This document shows positions 16,104 to 26,876 of a stretch of 64,000 bases of DNA, piece by piece. This DNA comes from Kiritimatiellia bacterium. Lineage in GTDB: Bacteria; Verrucomicrobiota; Kiritimatiellia; RFP12; UBA3636. The first letter of the stretch is position 1, and each line of letters starts with the position of its first letter. Made by a program: the position numbers and the translations under genes. The stretch lies in NCBI GenBank assembly GCA_017481725.1, contig JAFUOX010000026.1, positions 30,311 through 94,310 of the forward strand, in the 5' to 3' direction. Under the pieces are notes generated by a model. It was not told the origin of the DNA. It was given only the letters and a program-made list of their open reading frames with translations, and ran no database searches.

Positions 16104-16649
16104 GTGGCTGGTCAAAGTATTGATGCTGCTTTTGCTGCAATTCTTCAAGACTGCCAAGCTATTGCAGTGGAGGCGGTCAAGAATGCAGCCAAAAAAGCAC
16201 ATAATGACATTATGCAAGAAGCAAAGACTTATTTGCAACATTACTACGATAATTATACTCCAAAACAGTATAAGCGTACATATTATTTAAAGAATGCAAT
16301 AAAGCCAATATTTGAAGATGGAACAAATTCTAGCAATATTTCTATTGAAGTGGGTGTTGAATACGACTCTGGCGGTTTGAGTGGACACTATAAAAGTAAT
16401 TCTCGTTTTCATCAATCCGGAGACACTTGGAAAGTCGTTACTGATCATTCACATGTTACGGGAGACAACGGTATTCCAGAGCCTGAATGGATTTTGGAGA
16501 ACTTTTTGAACGGTCAGCATGGTGGTTATCAGCAAGACTTTAACTCAACAAGTACTTTGATGCTAGAGTTTTTTGAGAATGAATTACCTAATAGAATTGA
16601 ACAATATGTTAAAGATAGCTTGTGGGATGCTATAACTAGTAGATTGTAA
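16104..16649 (+). CDS. Hypothetical virion morphogenesis protein
   Basis: A 181-residue protein; GTG 16104 was chosen because aaggag lies eight bases before it, while the in-frame GTG at 16095 overlaps that site. The N-terminal half is helical and Ala/Lys-rich, with YYDNYTPKQYKRTYYLKNAI at about residues 46-65. This resembles head-tail or tail-terminator-like (HK97 gp10-type) proteins of Gram-positive phages. It lies 15 bases before the tape measure gene. Function is inferred weakly. Confidence 0.5.
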   Translation: MAGQSIDAAFAAILQDCQAIAVEAVKNAAKKAHNDIMQEAKTYLQHYYDNYTPKQYKRTYYLKNAIKPIFEDGTNSSNISIEVGVEYDSGGLSGHYKSNSRFHQSGDTWKVVTDHSHVTGDNGIPEPEWILENFLNGQHGGYQQDFNSTSTLMLEFFENELPNRIEQYVKDSLWDAITSRL

Positions 16650-16664
16650 TGGTGGTGAAAAATT

Positions 16665-19600
16665 ATGGCGAAAGATATTAAGAAGAAATTTACGATTACT
16701 CTGGATATCGGCACTGGTGATGCAGAGAAACAATTGAAAAGCACTGCCGAAAATATCAAACAAACATTAAAATCACTTTCTGATGGCAGTAATAGTTTGC
16801 AGCATTTTAATGAGCTTTCTGATATGCTTGTTCAGATTGATGCTCAAATGGCTAATTTAAAGGCAACCTATGGCGATGGATTTGAGGGGTTGTTTAATAA
16901 AATTAGCGCGTCAGTTAAAAACGATTTCCAGAGTATTTTTGATTTTGCGCATAAGAAATTGGCAGAGTTTAATGCTGATATTCAGGCAGATAAAACTCAT
17001 TTGGATTCGTTAAATGCCATGATGACAGAATATAAGAAGGCAAGCAAAGTTGGCGAGCAGGCTTTTAATTTAGATAAAATAACAGGATTTAAAGGAACAA
17101 AAAAAGAAGTACAAGAACTTTATGCCGTATTTGATCAGCTTGCAGAAGCTAAAAAGAAATTTGAATCCTCCGGCGATTTTACCAGTGAAGCGTATATTAA
17201 AAATTACATTCAATTAATGAAAACCGCTGCAGGACTTATTAACGCTGATAAACTATCTGAAAATGAGGGTAAAGACTTTGGTATTGATGTTGATGCACTT
17301 TCTAATAAAGCAGAGAAAGCTAAAGGTATTCTAAAAGAAATGTTTGGAAGTGCATCTACTAATCCGGCTTCTCATCTTAACGTATGGATGCAGCTGGACG
17401 GTTCTATTAAGGCTTCCATGAGTTCATTGAATAGCTGGGCAGAAGCATTAGCAGAAGTAATGAGTGATAGTATTAAAGCTGCTCTTAACGGCGATAACTT
17501 AGTCACTCAAAATAAAAAGTCTGCAGAATCTTATAATCAGCTTACTGCTAAGGTTAATGAGTATCTTGGTGTACAAAAACAATTGCAAACTCTTGAAAAG
17601 GGATCACAAGCACGTAAAGATGCGTTGAAGCGAGCCGGTGAAATTCAGGCTCATATTGTGTCTATGAAAGAGCTAGACAATGATCAAGAAGAGAACGTCT
17701 ATGACATTTTTGAAGGAATGAACTCTGGCGCAGTAAGTTCTGCAGATGCTATTTCTAAACTTTGTGGAATTTTACAAATTGATATACCTGGCGGCTTTAC
17801 AGACGCTGCACAATCTGCTTCTGCTGGATTTAATACCATAACAAAGGGCGCAGAAAATGCTAGCAAGTCAATACAAAAAGTAATGTATCATCTTGGTAAC
17901 TTATTAAATGGTAAGGGTTCTGCAAGAGATACGTTCGGAGATATGCCATATAATTTAACAGAGGCCGCACAGGGATCTGGCAAATTTGAGAAATATGGAT
18001 ATGGCGTGCTTGGAGGAGGATTGTTTGGTGTTAACGATCCTTCTACAATTAATCCAGATCAGGTTGTTGGCACGAAGTTTATACAGAGTATTGATTTGAG
18101 TAAATACAATATGTATCTTGCTGATACTGAGGAACGAGCTGCGTCCCTAATGGATTTCCTGAGCAAGCTACAAAAGTATGCTTTGAAAGGTGCAGAACCA
18201 AATTATACAGGATTTGACGAACAATTACAGGGCATTAATGTTGATACCTTATATGATCAATTTAAGGTTGTTTTTGCTGAATCAGATTTGACTAAAGAGA
18301 AGTTTAATGGCTTTATTTCAGAAATGATAAACTTGCTTAATAAGGCTGGTTTAAAGTTTGATGCGTCAACTAATGAACTTGACTTTACATCTCTTGGTGA
18401 TTTAGGAAAATCGGATAATATATCTACAAGATTCTTAAAAATGTTGGGTTATCAAGGAGTAAATGTTGGCGGCACATCATTTGACGGATTCGGCCAAGGC
18501 AGTGTTTTATTTGATTTTAACCAATCTGATATTGTAGGATACTTTAGTAAAGCAGAGCAAGCAATTGCAGACTTTCAAAATAGGTTAAACAATGGCTCCT
18601 GGGATGGCAGCAACGAGCAGTTACAGCAAATAGCAAAAAATATAGATGCTATTGTTAATAGTGCAATAGCAAAAAAGGAAGGTTTAACTTCTAAAAGTCA
18701 AATTGCTGCTCTGGATCAAACAATAAATAAACTGTCAGATGTTAGGATAAATATTGCAAAGATATTATCTGGTAATTCTTCGCTTCAGCAAATAACAAAT
18801 GACTCGGCTCAAGCAAGTATGACGGAACAAATTGATGCGGCAAAGACTAAAATGCAAGAATTCTTAAGCTTAGCTAAAACATATACTGGAATGGAATATG
18901 TTTCTGAAAATGATGTGAATTCAGGTATTCAGAAACTGCAAGAAATGAGAACTGAGCTTGTTGCGTTGGCGGAGCAGGGTGAGTTAACATCTAAAGATCT
19001 TCAGGCTATTAATGATGCTTTTGATATTGCTGAAGTGCATTTAACTTCTATGGATCATGAGTCACATCGTAGCGGTGGTATGTTTAGTTATACTTATGAA
19101 TATGAACTTGCTGCGGCTGAAAAAGAAAATGCTAGGTTGAGGGCTGCGCTAGACCATTCTGTTAGCAATGATGTATATGATGATTTGGAAGAACGTGCAG
19201 AGCAACTTAAGAAAGAAAATGGACTATTAGAAGAAAAACTTGAATTACTCACAGAGATTTCAAACCAATACGGCATGTCTATTACTCAAAAAGACAGAGA
19301 TCGTTATGAAGCACTAGTTGATAAAGAAATGGATGTTGGTTTAACCGAGAAGGAAGAAGATCGTCAGTTTACGCTTGGTGAGAAAATTGAAGAAGCAGAT
19401 TCTGCAATGGAAGAACTAGGCGAAACTTATGACAAAATTATTCTTAAGTTGGCAAACGGCAAAAAGGTAGAAATACTTCCTGATGATAAGGGTCTGCGTG
19501 CGCTTGATAAGATTGCAAATGAATATTATGAAGGCGAATATAACGGCCAAGAGATTCAGGATGTTATCTTTGTTCGTCAGAAAGAGCAAGAAGTAATTGC

Positions 19601-22600
19601 TCAGACCAATCAACAGTTAGAAGAGCAAGTACAAACACAGCAGCAAATTGAAGTCGAATCAAAAAAAGCAGCAGATGTAGTCAAACACTTTAATGAAGTT
19701 GTTGGTGAAATTACAGGCAATGGTATAGAGAGTTCAGATTCTGCAAATTATTATGATGGCAAGTTGGACGCAATATATGATCAAATTGAAGCTTTACATG
19801 AGCTTGGTGTTGTGTCAGACGAGGTCATGGAAGAAGTTGAATCTAATTATAAAGAGGCACATGAATATATTGACGACGCAAATAGAAGTCAAAATCTACT
19901 AAACGAACTTTCTTCGTTAAACAACAAGGCGACTTTGACTGAAGATGCGGCTGAGTTGGCGTCAATTGTTGAAGAACGAAAAAAATTAATTGATTTTGCA
20001 GAAGAGCAAGGATATTTCGACAACGATGTGCTGGAGACTCAAAGGGCTATTACTGCAGAAATTGAAAAACAATTACAAATTAAGAAACAAATCGCTCAAG
20101 TCGAGAAAGCATATGAGGATGTTTTCGATGTTCTACACAATATAGGAACTAAATGGAAAGATTTAGACACTGTAGATAGTGCCATTGGTTCTATGCCATT
20201 AAGTGATATAGACGCTTATATACAAGAATTAGAACGTTTGATCAAACTAATAAAGTCTGTTGATCCGAATTTCCAACATGGTGATAAAGACGAGTATGAC
20301 GGTGCGGTTAAAACGCTTGAAAAAATGCAGGCGTTATCCGCTCGCACTAAGCTAACAGATGAATTTAAGAATACAATAAATCAATTCGAACAGCTCGGTA
20401 AATTCCAGTGGAGCGACGAATTAACTAACGGATATTTGAAAATATTAAATGATATTCGCAATGGTACATATAAAACTATTGGTCAGTGTGTAGCTAAGTT
20501 TAACGAGCTCTCTGCTGCCGCAGCAGAACCTCCGCTGATGGATACCACAACAGCGTTCAAAGAGTTAGTTAATTATATTTCTAAATCTAGTTCTTCGCCA
20601 TCTTATTTCTTTGACACGATGGAAGGAAGCGCATTAAAGGCTAATGATGCATTAAAGCAAATCTTTAAGTCGTTAAATTTAATTGGCCAGGATGGTAAGG
20701 TTAATCTATCTTCTCTGAAATCTGGCTTTACTAATCTTGGTGGTTTCGTGTCAGACCAATATACGATGATTGCGAGAAAAGGTCATTATATTGGTAAGAT
20801 ACAGAGCATCCAACCAAAGCTACAACAGGCGCAACAGGAAGGAGCACAAATTGGTGCGATCTTTGATATCATCGAAGATAAAGCAAAGGGCATAATCTAT
20901 GAAATTCAAAATACTGTTCCTGGTAAGTCTGTTTTGGGTCACCATTCTGGTAAGACCAATATGGATGTACTTAATGCTTCTGCGGCGCATATTGATGGTC
21001 TGGTTAACACTTTACAGATTTTAGCTAAAAATGGCCTATTTGTTGACTGGGGCGGAGACAACGTTCTATATGATCCTCAAAAGGGATTCTCCATTATCGA
21101 CATGGGCGATAAGGGCGATAAACATTTTACCGTTAGTGGTAAAAACACGATACAAGAAAATCTTGACAGAATGGTCTCGGAGATGCTTAAGTTTGCTTCA
21201 GTAGACATGAGAGACGTCATTAAGTCTACTTTTGCAGATAAATTATATGCTAGTGCCAACAAGATTGATTCTAGTGTTGTCAACCCATATGCACCAAAGC
21301 AACAAAAGGCTGCGCAAGTTGCAAGTGCACAAGTTACTGCCGCAGTTAAGTCTGAATCTGATGCACATGATCAGAATACGGAATCTATCAATGCAGAAAA
21401 TGATGCTCTAAAGGCTCAGATTGAGTTGAAGAAGCAAGCCCAATCCATGAAATGGGAGGCATTCGCAACAGACGATTCGTTGTCTGCACTAAAACAATCT
21501 GCTGGTTTCCAAACACTCGGTCAGTTAGAAGCGTTCTGGAAGAAGTCGAATTATGAAAAGAATATTAACTTCCATGAAATAACCGAGGCAGAAGCAAAAC
21601 AAATTTTCAAAGACAAGCTATCCAAAGGACTAGCATCTAGCTGGTATGGTAGTGCAGATTTTAGTGCCAAGAGCAAACTAGAAAATGAAATTCTTGCAGA
21701 TGATGAAATTCGTAATGCTGCGTTGAGTTATTTGTATCATCTATACAAGAAGATGCCAGTATCTCAACAAGACCCCGCTATTACAGATTTCCAGAAGTTC
21801 TTAAACACGGAATTTACCGTGTATCGCGGAGATAAGGCTCCATTGATTTACGACGATCAATCAAAACTGAGCTTTAGCTTTAAGAAGAGTACGGCGGAAG
21901 GATTTAACTCTCAAGTTGGTACGGCAAAAATTAAGCCTAAGGATACGATTGGTAATGCTGGTTCTGGTTTCTATTCCGAAGTAGAAACGTTTATCGACAG
22001 CTATGAGACATCTTGGTATCAAAAGAATCGAGAGGCGTTCGAGGATTTCTACAATCAACAGACAAAGGAAATGCAAAAAGAAATCGATGCCGGTTTAGTA
22101 AACTTTGAGAAAAAGAGAGTTTCGGATATTATTGGCGACGATTTGTCCACATTAACGCATAAAGCTCTTAATTCGTCATATTGGAAGCATAACGTGGCAG
22201 ACGATCTGAACAAGGGCATTGTTCCCAGTCAGATCACTGTACCAACGGATGGTTCTGATTATGCTCAGTTTGCAGATGCATATAACGGGTTGTCTGACAC
22301 AATGAAGAGATTCGTCATGTTCTTTGCGAGCATGGATGAGTTAAGCGCGTCTTTGCCAAAGCAGTTTTCTATTACAACCAATGATGCTTACGGCTTTAAG
22401 TATGGCAAAGCAGCTGTTGGTGATGGTGCAAAGTTATTTAATGCAATTCTCAATGATCCAGAAGGTCGCAGTCAACATATTGCTAAGTTAACTGGCGAAC
22501 AAGCGTTTAATCTTATGGGTCAAACACCCACCGATATTAACGCTGAGGCAGACGCTCGTGAGCGAAATGCTAAGGCTATTAGGGCAGAAGCTCAAGCTAC

Positions 22601-25600
22601 GCAAACCTTAAAGGCAGCACAAGATACATACGATCAGGTAATGTACGATCTATGGGATTCAGTTTTTGACTCAGACGGAAGAAAAAAATCTGACCTATCT
22701 AAGGTATGGTCTTTTTTACATGACGTACAGCACACAGATCAAAGTATAGTCGATCAGGGTCTATATACTCAAAAGTCTACCGGTGATTCTGTTCAGGCAA
22801 CAGACCTGTTTCAACTTGTTGTTGACATTGAGCATAAATACAATGAAAACTTAGATAACATTAAAGATTATCTGAAACAGGTTTATGCTGGCATTGATTT
22901 TAGTAATGTCATTCCTCAGCAAGCATCATCAGGTACGCATGCAGATTTCCAGTCTACTAAGCTACAGGCATATGAAACTGCTAAGAATGCTTATAAATCT
23001 GGCAATCAGAAAAAGTACTTTAAGATTCTTGGTATGTTGAATCATCTTGATGATATTGACGTTGCTAGACCTGCAGATATTGCTAACGCTGAATATGAGT
23101 TTAATGACTCGGGCAGATATTATAACATTTCTCATTTAGTAGAGATGGTTAATCGTCTTGAGACTGTATACCATGAAAATTTTGATTATGTGTATGATTA
23201 TCTAAAGCAAGTTTATGGTGAAGCGACAATAGATAATGCACTGGCAAATATTTCTGGTGATGGTGCTAGTAGACCTGCCGCGCCGAAGTATACAACTTTG
23301 GACTATGAAAATGTTTATTCTGCGGCGCCAGTAGATATGCAAGCAGCAATTGATGATTTGGCCGTATTCCAGCAGCGTTATGAGCAATTGTATGCGTTAA
23401 CCAATACTCAACCTATTGAATTTATGTTCCCAGGCAAACCGACTTTGAACGAAGTTAAAGAAGTTATTACTGTATTTGATGAGTTTAAGGCCAAACAGCG
23501 GGAAATTTTTCAATTACAATTAATAGATTATGAGGGCAACAAAGAGAAGATTCAAGAGCTACAAGCTGAAGCTATTGGCTTACAGAATAAATTGCTTAAC
23601 GCGTCTCTTGGCGATGATGCAGATATAGCAGAATATAAGCTAACTTATGGATTTACTGACGACCAAGACGCTGATAGATTTAAAAAGCTTGTCGACATGA
23701 CTGAAAGTGTGCATACAGTTATGAATGACTTAACTCGTATTGGCGAGTACAAAACGAGTTTGATCCCGCAAGAAATGCAAGATATGCTGGATTCTGATAG
23801 CGGTGACGCGATTGAAAGATTTATGGCACAGCATGCACAACAGGCAAAAGCAGCGCAGGCTGCAGCACAACAAGCTAATGCTAGCGCAGATGCTACTGAA
23901 CGTCAGCTACAAGCTAAGAAGGCAGTTACGGCGGAGGATCAAAAGCAGGCGGCTCTAACTGATAAACAAGATACACAAACTGCAATGGATGTAGCTCAAA
24001 CACAGGATGTTCAGGCCGAAACAACTGCATTGAATGAACTGCTGTTAAAGATTAATGCTGTCGAACAAGCTGTTAAAGCTAAGACTGCTGCATTTGAAGC
24101 AGAGGGTGTTGCAGTTGAGGAAACTGTTAATAAGGAGATCTCTGCTTTAACTCAACTTAAAACGCTATTAGATAATATTCAAAACGCATTGCAGGTTGTA
24201 TTTGCGTCTAATAATTACAGCTTGGGCGATATTAATGCCACACAAGACAAGACGAGCAACAATACGCTACCGAATATTCTACAAGGCATTAAGTCTACAC
24301 TGGAACAAATTTATGGAGTTTTAAGTAAATCTACTGGTGTTGAAGCTGATAATAAAAATTCAGCGAAGGTTAAGGAACCTGTTGTTGATAATAATGTTGT
24401 AGACTCTGATTCATATAAATTATTGGCTAGTAAAATTCCAGAAGACGTTTCAACTGAGACAACTTTGTCTGCTATTAAGGGTTCTGTGGACCAGCTTGCT
24501 AAAAAGTCAAGTGGAGACGAGAAGTCTGGAGAAAAGAATCTAGACCAACTTGTTGCATCTTTGCTGGTTGCAACTACTGAACTTAAGAGTGTTGCAAATG
24601 GTATTGTGCAGCAGCAAAAAGCGTCGAAGAGCGATACTAGCGTTGCCAATGCAAGAATTGCAGATAAAGATTCTTATGCACAAATTAGAGACGTTGCGTT
24701 GAATTCTCTCGGAGACAAAGCGCTTGAAAGCGAAGTTACCGAAATGAAAGCACTTGCCAACGGTGTTGTCAAGGTTACTGGTTGGCTCAAGGTTGCAGAA
24801 GATGCCTGGGAAGGTTTCACGGTTCAAATAAACGAAGCTAATGAAGCTTCAAAACTTGCTTTCTCTACAAACTCTAAGGCCGCTAAACAGGCTGCGGCGC
24901 AAGCAAAGAAGCTTAAGGAATCTGGCGACGATGAAGATGATCTTAACATAAAGAAGTATAATCCAAAGGAAACCAAGGCTCTTGCGCAGGAGAAGATAGC
25001 AAAGTATACTGCCGAAGGAAAGGTTGCAACCGTTCAGTTTAAGGATAGTGGAAGATATACCATTTCTACATTAGAGAAAATTGGTGGTCTGACTAAGCAG
25101 GTGTTCCAGACATTTGACGAAAATGACCAAATGATTGAGCGTACAACTGCAACTATGTCTAATGCGACTTTGATGAAACTGCAGGAATTACAACAAATTG
25201 CCAAGTTTGGATTTGATAATGGTTTTGTCAAAGAAGACAATGAAATTTACAAGAGCTTCAAACAAGCTTCTGATGCGCTTGAAATGATGAATCAAGCTTA
25301 TCGTCAAACAGATCAATTATCTAATGATCAAATTAACAATTGGAATTTGCAAATAGAAGCGGTTATAGCGCTCGGTAAGCAAGTTCAAAAGTTAGTTGCA
25401 CAGACTAAGAATCCTGCGATCAACATGAAGGCCAATAAAAAAGCGTATGGTGCAACTCCTGTTGTTAATGCTCAGGCCAAGTTTAATACTTTGGAGTCTC
25501 GTGCAAAACCGTACGCTGATAGTGGTTGGTCTGATATATCGAGTGCTTACCAACAATATGCTACAGCGCTAAAGAATTTAATTAATCTGCAAAATCAATT

Positions 25601-26416
25601 CCAGAATGGCAAAGAACCAACGGATGCACAAAAGGCACAATTTGTTCAATTAAAAGATGCGTGTAGTGCGGCCCATAAGGAGCTCAAAAAACTCGTTGAC
25701 ACGGCAGATAAGTTTAATGCCGCTACAGAGGGTAATACACGCAAGGATATTCTGGGTGATGTCAATGTTAATGATCGTAATAGTAGAGCTGAAGCACTAA
25801 AGTCTTATGTACAAGAAGTATATGGTGCACAAGCGGTAGTTGGTAAGTTTAATGGCGATATGACTGAATTGCAGTTTACCATTAAAAATACCGATGGTAC
25901 GATTACAAATATGACTGCGGCTTTCAACTCCGCAAAAACGCAAATTGGTGCTTTACATGGAGAGACTAAGAAAGCGACTACTATCTTTGATGAGCTTGGA
26001 TTAAAGTTCAAGGAACTCTGGAGATATGCTGCAGCTAGACTTGGCGTTGATGAACTTATTCAAGCAGTTCGTAAAGGTGTTGAGTATGTCAGAGAAATTG
26101 ACAATGCTTTGACAGATTTAAAGAAAGTTACAAATGAAACAGATGCAACGTATGCTCAATTCTTGCAGACGATGTCTAAGACTGCTGGTACTGTTGGTAG
26201 TACGGTTGCAGACTTGACAACGATGGCTGCAGAATGGGGACGTTTGGGCTATTCACTTCAAGAGGCCGGTATGCTCGCAGAGAGCACGGCAATTTTGCTG
26301 AACGTATCTGAGTTCGATGACGCGACAACAGCGTCCGAAGCGCTAATCTCAACGATGCAAGCGTTTGGATATGCTGCGGATGAGAGTCAACATGTAGTTG
26401 ACATTTTGAATGAGGT
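16665..26416 (+). CDS. Tape measure protein, exon 1 (residues 1-3250 of 6,251)
   Basis: First exon of a split gene whose spliced length is 18,756 nt. The reading frame continues 25 bases into intron 1 and stops at TAG 26439-26441. Layout of this part: coiled coil (1-400); a globular domain (~405-625) with STRFLKMLGYQGVNVGG, of a type I associate with large phage and polyvalent proteins; long charged coiled coils (~730-1130); a protein-kinase-like segment (~1345-1530) with D1461-x4-N1466 and D1479-M-G; an ADP-ribosyltransferase-like segment (~1640-1800) with Y-R1721-G, S1736-F-S, and E1772-V-E1774; two repeats ending DYLKQVY (~2068 and ~2178); an Ala/Gln-rich coiled coil (~2380-2470). The conserved tape-measure core begins at ~3125. 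Usual tape measures have that core near the N-terminus, so the first ~3,100 residues are an extension. They may sit in the tail lumen or be ejected into the host. Confidence 0.88.
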
Positions 26417-26747
26417 AAAAGTTACTTGCCTCCTTGTATAGTAATATACAGTGAAAAAGTTGGCTTCTATCGGGGAAACCCTGGAGACAGGCAATCCCGA
26501 GGATAAGACTTGACAAATTTAATTTTTATGGTATAATATATATGCTAATTTACAATACAAAATTAATGTCAAGAATCCGTAACGAGTAAGTGTTATGTAC
26601 AGTAATGTACGTTTCCACGCCAACCACCCTACTTTTAAGGGTGAAGATATACTCTGATCTGCAAATATAATCTAGAAATGAAATTGCAGAGATTGGCAGA
26701 AATGACCAATCCTTTTGTATTTTGTAATACAAATGTAACAAATTTTG
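26417..26747 (+). other. Group I intron 1 in the tape measure gene (331 nt, no ORF)
   Basis: The boundaries follow group I rules. Exon 1 ends in U; P1 forms between exon GAGGU (26412-26416) and intron GCCUC (26428-26432) with the required U-G pair at the splice site. P10 forms between GUUACUU (26421-26427) and the first seven bases of exon 2 (AGGUAAC). The intron ends in G. Internal sequence has group I core character: GGGGAAACCCUGG and GGCAAUCCCGAG near 26473-26501, and a GAAGAUAUACUCUGA segment near 26642. Splicing restores NEVGNNYAVSSD, a conserved tape-measure motif. A consensus promoter lies inside it. Confidence 0.88.
26510..26537 (+). promoter_or_regulatory. Consensus sigma-70-type promoter inside intron 1
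   Basis: TTGACA (26510-26515), 16-base spacer, TATAAT (26532-26537). It is followed at 26552-26567 by ACAATACAAAATTAAT, the same leader element found after promoters of the minus-strand genes. It would transcribe exon 2 and intron 2, and so the homing endonuclease, independently of the tape measure gene. Confidence 0.6.
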
Positions 26748-26876
26748 AGGTAACAATTACGCAGTATCTTCAGACGGAATTGCGACAGCATTACAAGATT
26801 CCGCTAGCGCACTTATGGAGGCCGGGAACTCGTTGGAACAGGCCACTGCGTTAGTTGCAGCAGCAAATAAGGTGGT
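26748..26876 (+). CDS. Tape measure protein, exon 2 (43 codons' worth)
   Basis: A 129-nt exon between two group I introns. It completes the split Val codon of exon 1 and encodes G3252 to K3292-V3293, with the last two bases starting V3294. The peptide (NNYAVSSDGIATALQDSASA, then ALVAAANKVV) is the most conserved part of the Gram-positive phage tape-measure core. Its length preserves phase across both junctions. There is no start codon or ribosome binding site of its own. Confidence 0.88.

Noticed and set aside
15990..16104. Programmed frameshift between the two genes before the tape measure, as in lambda G/GT
   Set aside because: No convincing slippery heptamer and the second gene has its own ribosome binding site and start.
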